This document shows positions 32,720 through 45,113 of a stretch of DNA of 64,000 bases, one piece after another. The notes under the pieces were generated by a model. It ran no database searches. It saw only the letters and a list, made by a program, of their open reading frames with translations, and had not been told where the DNA came from. Made by a program: the position numbers and the translations under genes. The DNA lies in the NCBI GenBank assembly GCA_964017145.1, contig OZ024843.1:2471001-2535000 (forward strand), in the 5' to 3' direction. How positions within the stretch are numbered: position 1 is the stretch's first letter; each line of letters starts with the position of its first letter. This DNA comes from Agrocybe praecox (lineage: Eukaryota; Basidiomycota; Agaricomycetes; Agaricales; Agrocybaceae).

Positions 32720-33414
32720 TCACAGATCATTTTCGCCATCAAACGCGTCTGGAGGGACCTGGCCTTGCATTTGCGTGAGTGCTCCAGAGATAATGTAAAG
32801 GAAGGGCGCATTTTTGACAGGCGGAGGGTCCGATTGGTACCCAATCTTCAAGGAACATCTCGGGCAGTGAAACCGGTATTGTTTTTCATGACCTCCTGCC
32901 CTGATGATGGATAGTTGTTCAGCGAATATTTCGGGCGTAGCTAGTGCAGCAAATTGAAAAGACAGCATGCATACCTTTCCAAGAGAATCGGCGGTTCTGT
33001 CACAGCGTTTAATTTGAAGACCCTAGCCTTCCCATCGTCGCTATCCTTTGAGCGAATGATTATTGCGTTGTCTGTTTTACGACGTGGTAAAGTAGCCAGG
33101 CTTTTGTCAATTACAAGCTGGATGGGACGCCATCAATATCAACAACTGCCATAGAGTCGAATGATACGACGTACAATAAATTCGCCACATATGCAATCTA
33201 AGAGAGAAATAGAGAGTCATGATGATAAATTAGACGATGATTGGCACAGCTATTTTCTTGGGACTCACAATATACACGAAGCGATGCTGCCGAACTTGCT
33301 GTTGGCTGTGCTGCAAGGGGGAACATTCAACATTCAAGACATGTCTAGTGAGATTGAAAGATACGCACCGTCAGTAGAGGAGGATACTGCGGACCTGGAG
33401 ACGACCTTGGGCAT
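32720..33414 (-). CDS. STEEP1/UPF0428 (CXorf56) homologue
   Basis: Small conserved eukaryotic protein; the human member promotes STING exit from the ER, while the fungal role is unknown. Exons 33414-33369, 33310-33269, 33197-33175, 33117-32975 and 32900-32720 give 144 residues. Family marks are YYCICGEFILVID near residue 30, LPRRKTDNA, and a second Cys pair in FHCPRCSLKIGYQS followed by FLYIISGALT. The two Cys pairs probably bind zinc together. The first CxC pair sits on a 23-nt microexon. Divergent from the ankyrin gene with 185 bp between starts. The sum of exons is exact, so the model is reliable. Confidence 0.85.
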
Positions 33415-33599
33415 GTTCTTGGAGAAGAATTCGATGATTTTGGTGCCTTAACATGTCCGCGACCGGTTTCATTACATGCGTGTCACAGCCGAAAGCAGTG
33501 CACCATCACGTGCGTATCCCCGTCTCTCAAAACCTGTACAACCGCGCGGATTCGCTTTTGTCCTCATACCGCCACACTTGCCCACCTTTCCTCCCTGCT

Positions 33600-35606
33600 A
33601 TGGCTGAGAAAGATGCTAGCGCGCGCCTCAGGAGAGCAGTAAAAGGCTAGTCCTTTTTCATTCCTACATTCCAACATGCTGACCTTCTCCACACCGCTTT
33701 CCAGAAAATAACCTTTTCCTAGTGAAACGGTTAATCCAGCGAACAGATATGCGCAACCCAGACCCAGGTCCAAAACGTTATACATCGCTAGCATGGGGAG
33801 CCGTACTTGGTCATGAAGAAACATTCGAATTCTTGCTCAGCGCTGGCCATGACGACGAAGAATTGAGTCGGGTGCGTCCTTTGACATCAAATGCTTTGTT
33901 CCTCGTGTAACCGTTTCCCCAGGATTATGAAAACAACACCATTCTTATGCTGCTGGCAGACCAAAAACCCAACCCATCCAACTCTTACACTGTATCTTCG
34001 GCATCAGACGATAACGATAACACGGGCGCGCATTTACGAATGGCACGACTATATTACGATCGCTATAACTGGGTTCTTGATTGGTCCAACGTACATGGAA
34101 AGACCGCACTGCACATAGCCGCGCTTAAGGGCAACGAGGAACTTGTCAGGGTAGCTAGATCATACCTCGTTATCGTCTGTTGGTGTCCCGACTTACTCTC
34201 ATGCTTTATGCACTAGATGTTATGTGATCTTGGAGCCGACTTTGACCTTTCTGACAATAAAGGCAATACCCCATTACATTAGTATGTTCCCAGCTGCTAT
34301 GCGATTTCATTTAGACCCTTTAACTTATTGTCATCAGTGCAAGCTCCTGGGGTCATGTTCCTGTTCGTATTGATTGATTCTATTTTTTCCCTTTGATCTG
34401 CTAATTATAGATAATACAGGTCGTGCAATTACTTATCGAACGAGGTTGTCAATACTCTGCTCGTAACAATCAAGGGTTCACTGCCTCGGATTATGCATAT
34501 TCGTTCGTACTTTTCAACGGCATGATGCACACTTACGTCAACTTTGGTCGTCTAGATTCAGTACAAGGGATACACTGCAAGATACTGCCAGGACTCAATT
34601 TGAAAACAATAAAAAACAAAGGAGGAATATATTTGCGCAAGCCGCTCAAGCCGCTAGCAAAGGGAATACATGGGAAGGATCATCGTCGACCTCAATGCCG
34701 CCACCGGTACCCGCCAAAGATAGGATATTACCGCCCAGGATGAGAAGTGGTTCAGGCACTAGTCGCACCACTGCTACATCAGATAGTGGTGACCTAGAGC
34801 CCGTCATCGCTGGCCAACTATCATCCTCACCATCCCAGCCATCTACAGGATCAAGCTCTGGTTTTTTCAACCATTCGTCTCACCATACAGCAAATGCAGG
34901 TTCCACAAGTAGTGCAGCTACTTTTCCGGTGGCAACAACATCAAAAAGCACATTGGGCCCTCCAGCAAACCCCGTATCTGCATTGTCGCCAGTCGCCAGT
35001 CGCATGCGCGAAAGGGACGCCGACGCCATGGAAAAATATCTGAATCGGAATCGGAGTGGTAGCCAAGGAACAGCCTCGACGGACAATAGGTCTCAGAATG
35101 GTTCGTACTTTGCATCAGCAGGGCCTTCCTCCAATGGTGACGATATCACCGCACTGATTAGTGGATCTGTAACCCCGCGAAAGTTGCGTCCTTCGGCATC
35201 AGCTGCACAACTGAGGACCACACAAAGCACACAATCTGGAAGCTCCGTGATTCATCCTGAGATGCGTAATCGCTCGGGAACCAATCCGAACAACATCAAA
35301 GGGGCAATTTCGCCTATTCCCTTACATTCACGATCCTCCTCTACGTCAAAGTCACTACGCTCTATCGCTAGTGCCGACCAGCTATCCTACGTTCATGACG
35401 ACTCTGAATCATACATTGGACCTCCAAGCCAATATGCGCGATTTCCGGAGCCACCTTTGGTTGCAGAAGACCACAGTACACCAACTAATGGCCGTCGAAA
35501 GGCCTTCCATATCCTTCAGAAACCATTACAAAGTTTTGAGAGTACGTCAAGCTCCCATCACCGACGGGGAATGTCTGCTGCCGCCTCTTCAGTCCGAGGA
35601 TCGTAA
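33600..35606 (+). CDS. Ankyrin-repeat protein, Avo2-like (TORC2 subunit candidate)
   Basis: Exons 33600-33645, 33705-33871, 33923-34150, 34217-34281, 34338-34362, 34420-34502 and 34556-35606 give 554 residues. About five ankyrin repeats occupy residues 5-210: RRAVKENNLFLVKRLIQR, KRYTSLAWGAVLGHEETFEF, GKTALHIAALKGNEELVR, KGNTPLHYASSWGHVPVVQL, and NNQGFTASDYA. The opening RLRRAVKENN resembles yeast Avo2, a plasma-membrane TORC2 component; the rest is a long Ser/Pro-rich tail. Assignment to Avo2 is inference from this layout. Intron 1 (33646-33704) is GC-AG, as its GT alternatives give stops. The 25-nt exon (34338-34362) is fixed by the repeat consensus GH-x2-VV. Confidence 0.8.
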
Positions 35607-36028
35607 TTCCCATTCGAGCCCTCCCCAGCGCACCACTCACTTGTACCATCACTTCACAGCACTGTATAACTATCTAGCAATCCTGTCTGTTGTCTGTTTC
35701 GTGTAAAACCACCGATACCAGGAGCATGTTCGGGCTTACATTTCATATTTATAAGTCGTGTATTATTATTCTTTCCTGCTTTTTTGCCTGTAGTTTTCTG
35801 CTTTGGGTCTGAGACGGCCACCGGTAGATGTTGTAGATTTATGTAAATCTCAAGCTAGTGATGAATCTTGTTAGCCAAAAGTGTGACGCCACGGGGGTAC
35901 TGCTGTATGGGGATGCCGAGGATGCCGCAAGAGTGTAGCAGGTCTAAAGCTGGTTCATGTCGGCTGGAGCCTGCACGAGTCAGTCGTACATAAGTGTCCC
36001 ATTCTACATGCCACCTACTTGACTTAAT
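35607..36028. other. Intergenic: ankyrin 3' region and transporter promoter
   Basis: 422 bp between two plus-strand genes. No ORF or motif of note; a weak A/T-rich part lies at 35745-35780. Confidence 0.35.
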
Positions 36029-38557
36029 ATGATACCCCCCGTTGCTGAAGACGACGACCCCACTAGCCAGATTCCATGGCCTCAGGCAGCCAAGGGCCGC
36101 CGCGAATCAGACTCGTCTCAGGACGATGACATCGACAGAGTCCCCGCTGCAGCAAACGATGACAGGAACAACGGCAACAAGAAGTCCAGAGGGCCACCTA
36201 CACGAAGACAACTGTCAACGTGGGATCTAATAACCCTTAGTATATCCATGGGAGGCGCCCAGATCGCATGGACAGTCGAATTAGGGTATGTTTTCCAATC
36301 CGTGTGTCTGGGACAGTTATAACAGTGTCTCCTTGCAGTTATGGCACTCCGTTCTTGTTGGATCTTGGTCTGGAGGAGCATTTAACGTCTCTCGTCTGGC
36401 TGGCTGGTCCTATTAGTGGGCTTATAGCACAACCACTCATAGGTTCGTTTGCCGTTTTATACGACTTTGTCCCAATCTTTGAGTGATTTATGCCGCATAT
36501 CCATAGGTGCCCTATCAGACGCTTCTTCCTCCAAGTATCGCCGCCGTTTCTGGATTGCCATATCGACTGTCGCTCTTATCATTTCTACATTTACCCTTGC
36601 TTATTGCCAGGAATTGGCAGCTTTCTTTGTTGATCTCTTTGCCGTCGGTGCGGGCGATTGGACCGAAAGGCGGAATGTTATAGTATGTCAAAGTCGTCCA
36701 ACATGACGCCAGATGCTCATCTTCATTCACTCAGCTCAAATGGACTTCTATTGGATTCGCTATTGTTTCATTCTATGTGTTAGATTTCGCTTTAAACGGC
36801 CTGCAAGCATCCCTGCGGAACCTGCTACTTGACGTAACACCTCCCGGACAGCTTAGCTCTGCCAACGCATGGCACGGCCGTATGACCAACGCGGGGAATA
36901 TCGTAGGCTTCGGTTTCGGTAAGTTCCTTTCTTAGCTTAATTATATTATAGGCTATCTTTAATATATTGATCCAGGTTATCTCCCATTGGCCAATCTTCC
37001 TATTATCAGACTCATAGGTGGAAGCCAATTCCGCAAGTTCTGTGTTATTTGCATCGTGATTCTGGTAGCAACGGTGTGGATAACTTGCGTCAACCATCAT
37101 GAAGAAGAACGTCCAAAGACACACAGACGGCAAAGGTAGGAGCACCATGATTCGGGTCAATGGAATTAATTGACAAAACATCTACATTTAAAGTAATATG
37201 CGAGATATTTTCAAGGGAATCTTCAGTGCTATAAAGAATCTTCCTAAACCCATTCGACGTGTATGTTTCGTCCAATTGTGCGCTTTTATGGGCTGGTTCG
37301 TGTGTTCTTTTCTTCTTGATTCTAGGAGATATTGACGTAATTCATTCAAGGTTCCCTTTCCTGTTCTACTCGTGAGCTTTTAAAGTAAATAGTTGTATTA
37401 TTGATTTTTTAATTACTCCTAGAACAACGTATATGGGCCAGATCATGGCGTATGAAGACAACAAAGAACCAGACCCAGAGTTGGCGACACGTAAGGGCGA
37501 ATTCGCCATGTTGATTTATAGCATAGGTTTGCTCTATAAATTAACAAGACACAGTACATGCATTGACATCTAGTTCTTAGTTGGTGTCATTGCTGGGACT
37601 ATTCTCCCACATCTGGCCACTCGCGATCGCAGGTTGATGGGCGCTAAGACGGATGTTGACGAGGATGCCGAAATCTCAAGACTCCGAGCTATAGTCCGTC
37701 AATGGAGAGTAGACGCTGCTCGTCGTGGAAAAGATTTGCAGCTTCCCGTAATGCCATTCCTGTTGCGAAACATCTGGACAGGCGCCCTTCTCTTCTTCAG
37801 TTTCTTGACTCTATCAACATTCTTTATCTCGACGACATTCCAGGTACGCTTTGCTTCCACTATCATATGTTTTAGATCAATGATTCAATGATTTCCAAGG
37901 CCACAATATTCATAAGTCTTGTGGGAATTTGTTGGGCTGTAGCTATGTGGGTTCCTTTTGCTATCATCATGGAGGTGTGTTGGTTGCTATGGCTTGTAGA
38001 TCGCCTACCTAATACATCACTCAGCTCCTGAAAGAACCACCAGCACCTGCTCCCAAGGGACAGGGAGCTCCTCGATCCTTCCATCCACGTAACGTCTCGA
38101 CACCAAATCAGCGTCCTGTGTCAGGAGAGCGCCAACCTCTACTTCGTCGCCGCTCTCTCGATGGGCACGATCAACAAGAGGACGAAATTATTTCTGATGC
38201 ACCATTACCTGGTGGAACAATTCTCGGGATTCACAATCTGTCTATTGTTGTGCCTCAGTTACTCGTGAGTTTTCCAAAATTCTCACTTATAACTGTCCAA
38301 CTCTAACCCCTTATCAGGTCGCCATTGTAACAAGTATCATATTCCGAGTTGTCGATGGACCTGTGACCCAGAGCATAGCCGAGGACACAGGCACCTACCT
38401 TGGTAAGAATGGTGTTGCCTGGGCGTTCCGATTTGGAGGGGTTTGTACCCTTTTTGGAGCGTTGCTTGCAAGAAGGGTACCCCCCACACCCACTGAGAAG
38501 GCAATGCGCCGTCGCTTAGGGGAAATGAAGATCTTGGGCGAAGAAACGAATCCTTGA
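36029..38557 (+). CDS. Sucrose/alpha-glucoside:H+ symporter (SLC45/SUT-like MFS)
   Basis: Plasma-membrane sugar:proton symporter of the GPH/SUT branch of the major facilitator superfamily. Early exons are 36029-36285, 36339-36442, 36507-36682, 36735-36918, 36976-37135, 37194-37295, 37351-37371 (21-nt microexon), with later ones to 38557. Marks include QLSTWDLITLSISMGGAQIA and ELGYGTPFLLDLGL (TM1-2), GALSDASSSKYRRRFWI (loop 2-3 signature), LPKPIRRVCFVQLCAFMGWF, and a long central hydrophilic loop rich in Arg/Asp. About twelve hydrophobic segments are visible. It resembles fungal general alpha-glucoside permeases and S. pombe Sut1; the sugar taken up cannot be told from the sequence. Confidence 0.85.
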
Positions 38558-38950
38558 TCTCATCCGTCCGTGTAATCTGTAACATTATATTCCCCAACAT
38601 GTCATCCATTTCTTTGTTGCATCATCTAACTTAGATCATACTTCATCTCACTCTTCACTTTCAAACATCACTACTCGGATTTTTTACTTTGTACCATATA
38701 GGATATCTAATTGTAGTTGGGGTAATATACATACATATTTATCAATCATGACGGCATCGACTTTAGAAGGAGGTTGCGACGGTTTATCCACAGATATACG
38801 TGTGTTCATTGTGATTTCGGTGCCGTGACGATGCAGATCGCAACGTCCCAATCATCTTGGCTCGAACTAGAAATAACTCTGCAAGGTATATGTGTGATAG
38901 GCAAATCATTTCCAAAGATAGCTCGGTTCAAGTTGTCTGGCAGGGAATTT
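38558..38950. other. Intergenic: convergent 3' regions of symporter and DPH6
   Basis: 393 bp between facing stops. A/T-rich with no ORF or RNA gene recognised. Confidence 0.35.
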
Positions 38951-41472
38951 TCAGTGAGCAAAGCTTTCAAAGTAATCAATATGTAGATTTGTCGTACCAG
39001 ATATTTCAAACCCTAGCCGATAAAAACTTCTGATAGATAATGCTGAAGACGTTATCGAGGTGAGTTCGGAAGTCACATTGTGAAGGTCTGAGATTTTCTT
39101 TTGGTAGTCTGGAAAGATCGTTTAAGGATGACTTGGTGACTATGTGTAAAGAGAGAGAGAAAGTCACCTCCTTTCAGGAAAACGATTGCACATTCTGAGC
39201 CGTCTTGGAAACTTGAGTACTCCCAGCTGGCTACAGATCCATTATCAAATGTAAAATATTCTGAAAATTGAAATATGTAAGGAAAGAAATTTGAGGAAGG
39301 TGGAGGTGTTCTCTTACTGGTATTATAAGAGGGGATACAATTCTCCATTGAGACTTCCCCATCATACTCATCCACGACAGGACATCTACCTGTATGTAGA
39401 ATGACTTGTTTCTCTACAAGTGCATTTCTCGGCAATTCTTTCACAACCACAAACAAAACCGGATACTGGGAAGACTGTACAGGGTTAGGCCAGTAAAATT
39501 ATAATAGAATATTTTGTTCATACCTCATGAAGTTTAAGATGACCTAGTTTGACATGTGGAATATCAGTCTTGTCAACTGTCCAATAAATCGCCAGCTGTG
39601 TATGTCCGTCCCATCCACCGCCAGAATTCTCTCGCAGGGCCAATGCAATGCGGTCTACATGTTGGCATGCTAAAGCAACTTCTGTGGCCAGCGACTTGGG
39701 TGAAGGCAGAACTAGTTGACTGGGAATTAGGCCTATCTGGCCAGAGATAAATACCCGTTCGCCTGCCTAGAGGTCAATCGGTCAATCTGATCTAAACAAA
39801 ATGATGACGATTCCGCATACAATGATAGCTTGAGAATATGGCCCAATATTGGCTGGCGCCCAATAGCTAAGACCTTGCACGTGAAGGGCTTGACGGTCTG
39901 CGGTAGACTTTTCCGCGTATGCAATGCATTCCATTTTCACGCGGACTCCTTCAGGAATATCCACGCAGACGCAGGCGCGTGCAGGCGGGCTGATTCCAAA
40001 GAAAGTTGAATAAATGGTGTTCACTGCACCGAAAAGGTCCATTGAGGATATGAGAACGTTGATGAAGCTACAGTGAGCCAACTCCAATCCATACTCGGCA
40101 AGCTGGTCTGGAAAATGGTAATTTAGAAGAGGCCAACGATATCAAGAAAAAATGGGGCACTTGAGATTGTATGGAAGCATTGTTTAACTTCGTCTTCAAG
40201 CGACAAAGGGCTCTGATCCGGTGTTATACTGGCCTGAACGTCTGCTATGACGACCCAGGGTCCCTTGCGGAGGCTGGTCGGCGTTGCAGATTGGAGGTCG
40301 ACAATTTGTGAAACAGAAGGCGTGACTTCCAGTGACGAACGTTCAGCCTGTGATTCCAGCACCGCACTTCTTACTTGCTCGAAGTCATCCTCCAAAAGAG
40401 ATGGTATGTAAGCTTCTTGGACATTTCCTTCTTTAGCTACCAGCCTCGCGTTCTTCACTCGCAAAAATGCTACTGTAGCAAAATCGCTGTCCGAGTGGAT
40501 CACGGTTTCTGTTTCGATTCTATAAATGAAATGAATTCGAGTGTTATAACTGTGGAAATTATAAAGCGTATTTTCATATCTCTTACAGTTGAATGCGTTG
40601 CTTGAACAGGGGACAATCTAAAGTCAAAGTTTCGTATTCACCACCCTCTCCGCAGATATGAGAGCCATACAGCGTGTTCTAGAAAAACAAAAAATAAGCC
40701 GCAATTCATGCAGTGACTACTCTCAACCTACGAGCTTGACGAGCGTGGGCTCCATCTGAGCAAGAGTTTTACCGAGATGAGCTTTCGTCAGACCGACGCC
40801 TGCTACTTTGATTAAGATTGCCTCCATTCCACCAGCTATCATCTCAGAAAGTAGCTCCCCTTGATTTCTCTGCCATAAGAAGCATAAAGGTGTCAAGCCA
40901 AGTCGTCGGCAACTAGTCGTCATGAAATCATTGAGGAAGCGAAATAAAACCAGGACAGCGCTTACACATGCTCGACTCTGACTCTTTGATAATTTGAAAG
41001 TATTGCGCCAACGGATACGCCTTGAACATTCGGATGGTGGGTCTGACACATTATTTTTGAAGTCACGAATAAAATATCACAAAGCCTACCTTCACGGTGG
41101 AAAGCAACTCGTATAGGTCTTCAGTTTCGTCCCCGACCACCCCCCCAGCATTGCTTGCGCTCCTTCCTCCATACTCCGATCCTTGCTCAACAGCATTTCC
41201 TGAGATGACCCTGCGATATAAAGGCACGTCTAGCGCGCTTGCGACAAGTTCGATCGCGTCCTGGCCAACGGTTTGATAGAGATACGAGTCGATTTCCTCT
41301 AACAGCCCATAAATATGATGAGCAGAGTTGATTGATGGTGGATCTTTGCCGGACCTTTTCCAGGTTCTGGTCCCAGTGAAGCTGCTGCAACTAGTTGGTG
41401 TCCGTTCTGAGCACAATGAACGAGATTGTAGCAGCTGTCCTTGCCACCGCTGAGCAAGGCGAGATACTTCAT
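38951..41472 (-). CDS. DPH6: Diphthine-ammonia ligase with RidA-like C-terminal domains
   Basis: Last step of diphthamide synthesis on eEF2: ATP-dependent amidation of diphthine. Starts MKYLALLSGGKDSCYNLVH, whose SGGKDS is the PP-loop of ATP pyrophosphatases. The ligase domain includes LYQTVGQDAIELVA and EHVCRRLGLTPLCFLWQRN, plus YGSHICGEGGEYETLTLDCP. The C-terminal half has two RidA/YjgF-like modules (SYWAPANIGPYSQAII, then GERVFISGQIGLIP), an arrangement known in fungal and plant Dph6. The final exon is inferred to end at 38951 after FESFAH; the last two introns are less certain than the rest. Many introns of 45-60 nt. Divergent from FRS1 with 131 bp between start codons. Confidence 0.9.
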
Positions 41473-41603
41473 GATGATGATGGTCTTGTTCCAAGAAAAT
41501 ATTGATCGCTCTGCTGTGATTGGGCAGGAGCGGTGTTCCGGGTCCCTGCGGTAGATTTGACTCGATCTTGCCTTGATCTATTAACTTGTACCACATTCAC
41601 AAA

Positions 41604-43977
41604 ATGCCAACAGTCGCCGTCGATAAGGAAGAGCTCTGGCAGCGTCTTGGAAGAGAATACAGTGCGCATTCTTGATTAACTACTCGACCAGCAGACTAAC
41701 TTATATGCCGTAGCGACCGAGGAGTTTGATAAACTGTGCTTCGAATATGGGTTAGAGCTCGATGAAGATGTGCGTTTAACGGCGTTCGTATTTTATCTGT
41801 AATATTGATGTGCTATTTAGACAACAGCAGAGGTAGAAGAGGCGATTAAAAAGGGATTACCTGCAGAACGACCTGTAAGTCAATCGTATTGTCTCTCACT
41901 AATTGGTATCTTACAGACAAGCAGCAATTGAAAATAGAAATACCTGCCAACCGGTTAGAATCATCCAAGAACTAGATGCTGTTACATCTAACAAGAAAAT
42001 ATTTCTAGATATGATCTTCTCTGTATCGAGGGTATCGCGCGCGCTCTCCGCATTTTCCTCCAGACTACAGAAGCTCCTACCTACAAGCTAGTCTACCCAC
42101 CTTCAGGAGAAGCTGGTTTAGTCACAACCACCATCGACCCAGAGGTAAGGAAAAGCCAATTAAGATTTTTGACGCGTCTAAACAATGACCATAGACAGCC
42201 AAAATCCGACCACTTTTTGCCTGTGCCGTATTGCGCAACATTAAATTCACCCCAAGCTCCTACGCCTCCTTCATCGATTTGCAGGACAAACTGCATCAGA
42301 ACATTTGCAGGCGGAGACAGCTTGTTGCCATTGGTACCCATGATCTTGACACTCTTACACCTCCTTTCCGATACGAGGCAAAGCCCCCCAAGGATATCAA
42401 ATTCGCGCCCTTGGGTAAGACTAAAGAATACACTGCAGAGGAATTGATGACTGTCTATGAAGTGAGTTCTTGTTCTTTGCTTGCTCGCGTCTTTTTAACA
42501 ATACGGTATATATAGTCAGAAAAACATCTTGCGAAGTACCTCCCTATCATTCGCGACTCCCCCGTTTACCCGATCATCTACGATTCCAAAAACCAAGTAC
42601 TTTCAATGCCCCCTATTATCAATTCAGATCACAGTAAAATTACCCTGGACACGAAGAATGTATTCATCGATGTTACTGCAACTGATCAGACCAAGTTAGA
42701 TATCGTCGTGAACATCGTCGCTACCATGTTCTCTGAATACTGCGCTGAACCTTTCACGTAAGTACATTACAATTAAGATCTTTGCTGCACACTTACATTT
42801 TTGACCGCAGGATCGAACCCGTCAAGGTCATTTTGCCCAATGGACAAACCCGCATCACACCTGATTTATCGGGAAGAGATATGCTGGGACATGCTTCATA
42901 CGTGAACTCATGCACGGGACTGTCCCTGACCTCGACCGAGGTGTCTACCCTCCTGACGCGCATGGCGTTGACCACGCGAATTAATCCCTCGAACCCTGAC
43001 GAGATCGAAGTACATATTCCACCAACACGACCAGATATCCTCCACGAGTGCGATATTATGGAGGACGCTGCCATCGCATACGGATTCAACAACCTACCAG
43101 ACAAGTTCCCCGCCACAAGCACTGTTGCACAACCTTTGGCGATTAGCAAGCTTAGCGACGTCATTCGAAAGGAATGGGCACTAGCGGGATGGACTGAGGT
43201 TCTTCCCCTTATCCTGGTGAGTTACATGAAGACTTGCTCTCTTCATTTTTGCGAGGCTGACTATCTCTGGTGAAGTGCTCACACGAGGAAAATTTTGGAT
43301 GGCTGAACCATGAAGATGATGGAAATACCGCAGTAAAAATTGCCAATCCCAAGAGTCTCGAGTTCCAAGTAGTAAGGACGACACTCATCCCCGGTCTTCT
43401 GAAAACCGTGCGCGAGAATCGATCACATGCATTGCCCATCAAGATTTTCGAGGCTTCAGAAGTTGTTTTCAAAGATACTTCCCGAGAACGTCAGGCCCGC
43501 AACGAGCGACATGCTGCTGCTGTTTGGTGCAATAAAACCGCAGGCTTCGAGATCGTACACGGCATGTTGGATCGGGCCATGAAGATGCTCGAAATTCCCA
43601 AAATTTCAAGCACCGACTCCACAGCAAAGACTGGATACTACATCAAGGAGACCAGTGGTGCGTACTAGAAATATCCACTGGATAGTAAGCATTCACATCT
43701 GACTAACATGGTCCATGCAGATCCTATGTATTTCCCTGGCCGAGCAGCGACGATTTTCTTCCGACCTCCTGAAGGAAAGACAAGTAAACTCGAGTCGATG
43801 AAAAAGACCGTCGAGTCAGCCCTGCACATCAATCGAGACCTCAATATCGGCTCGCTTGGAATCCTGCATCCCACCGTTCTAGAGAAGTTCGAGATTGGTT
43901 TCCCATGCTCTGCGCTTGAATTTATTCTTGAGCCATTCAAAAAGCAGATGCAGAAGGTCTGGACTAATGATGATTGA
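41604..43977 (+). CDS. FRS1: Cytosolic phenylalanyl-tRNA synthetase, beta subunit
   Basis: Beta subunit of the alpha2-beta2 enzyme that charges tRNA-Phe; it carries tRNA-binding and editing domains. Starts [16 protein letters not shown], a standard opening of the eukaryotic beta subunit. Marks are [81 protein letters not shown] and the terminus [14 protein letters not shown] 29-nt microexon (41925-41953) carries the KIEIPANR stretch. Length is near the family norm. The partner alpha subunit lies 7.4 kb downstream on the opposite strand. No defects noticed. Confidence 0.95.
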
Positions 43978-44116
43978 AGGGTATATAGATGTGAATCAGC
44001 GGAACCCATGTATTAAATAAACGCAGGCCGATATAAAGCACAACATTACCACATCGGGCGGTGGCCAGAGGCTGTCTGGTCTGATAGGATCTCATCCACG
44101 AACCAGGGTTGAGCAT

Positions 44117-44982
44117 TTAACTCCCTTCTCCGCCTCGTCGGGGTCTTTCAGGCTCTTCTGGACCACTGCTCACCACTGTCAAGAGTTTATTATAAAGTGG
44201 ATCTATGTTTGTAATTTCATTGGACACTCACGCAAAACGAGGACGAATGCTCCTATGTACATCCAGTATTTCTGGAGGAAAGACTTTTCGGGGACAGGTT
44301 TGACTATCTCGCCTTCTGGTGTCAAAGGAGGAGGGGCTTTTAATTCGGGCCTGAGATGGATGAATTTAGGTCGAAACAGTAAAGGCATAATACTCCACGT
44401 ACAAAGGAGGAGTCTCTGGCCTCCTAAGTAAAACTGTGGAATTGAGATGTTGAACTTTGCCAGCAAGGGTCTTGAGAGAATTTGAAGGTGTGATCTTCTG
44501 CTTTGTCGACTTGCTTATAGGACATGAACCATCTCGGGGTATAGGTGAAACGAAGTAGTCAATGGCGAATGGCTGTTCGTCTTCGCCGCTTGTAAGATGT
44601 AATAGAATGGTGTCTGCTGTAGCTCGGCCAAGATAACACTAATAATGGTTTGGTTGATTGCAATGTGAGTTTTTGACACATGACGCACTGCTTTTACGGA
44701 TGAGTAGTCCCAGAAAGCTTCTGATGAGTCTCCTTCGCGTGCCAATGCAACTTGATAGAGAGCCTCGACCTTGTCTTCGAAGTTCTCGAGAGTTTCCGCG
44801 AACGAGGCGAGATCTTTGGCCAGACTTGATGACGGTACGAGGGTGGAAGAAGAAAGAGAGAGGGTTGCACGTTCTAGATAAGGCTGAGCAGGAAGGTTTG
44901 GATGAAATATGCGATGATAGAGTACGACATCTGCGGCAGAAGCTACAGTGAAGAGGAGGGCAGCGACAGCAAAGGACTTCAT
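44117..44982 (-). CDS. EMC10: ER membrane protein complex subunit 10
   Basis: Lumenal-side subunit of the EMC insertase, which places transmembrane helices into the ER. It begins MKSFAVAALLFTVASAADVV, a signal peptide cleaved near Ala17. The soluble beta-rich body is Ser/Thr/Leu-rich, with an AKDLASFAETLE stretch. Near the end come Pro-rich EGEIVKPVPEKSFLQKYW and a transmembrane helix (YIGAFVLVLL), then a short cytosolic tail EEPERPRRGGEG, ending at 44117. Introns lie near 44685, 44395 and 44220. The overall plan, signal peptide plus C-terminal helix preceded by KSFLQKYW, matches fungal EMC10. Convergent with FRS1. Confidence 0.85.
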
Positions 44983-45113
44983 GATAAATACAAAGGCAAG
45001 CAGTGCTAAATGCTAATTGGCTGGATGGCCTAGACACTTACGTCAGCCACTGCTAATTGGCCCCTCTTTAGAGAGCTGTGATTGGACCTGTCTTGCTCTC
45101 TTTCTCTCAACCA

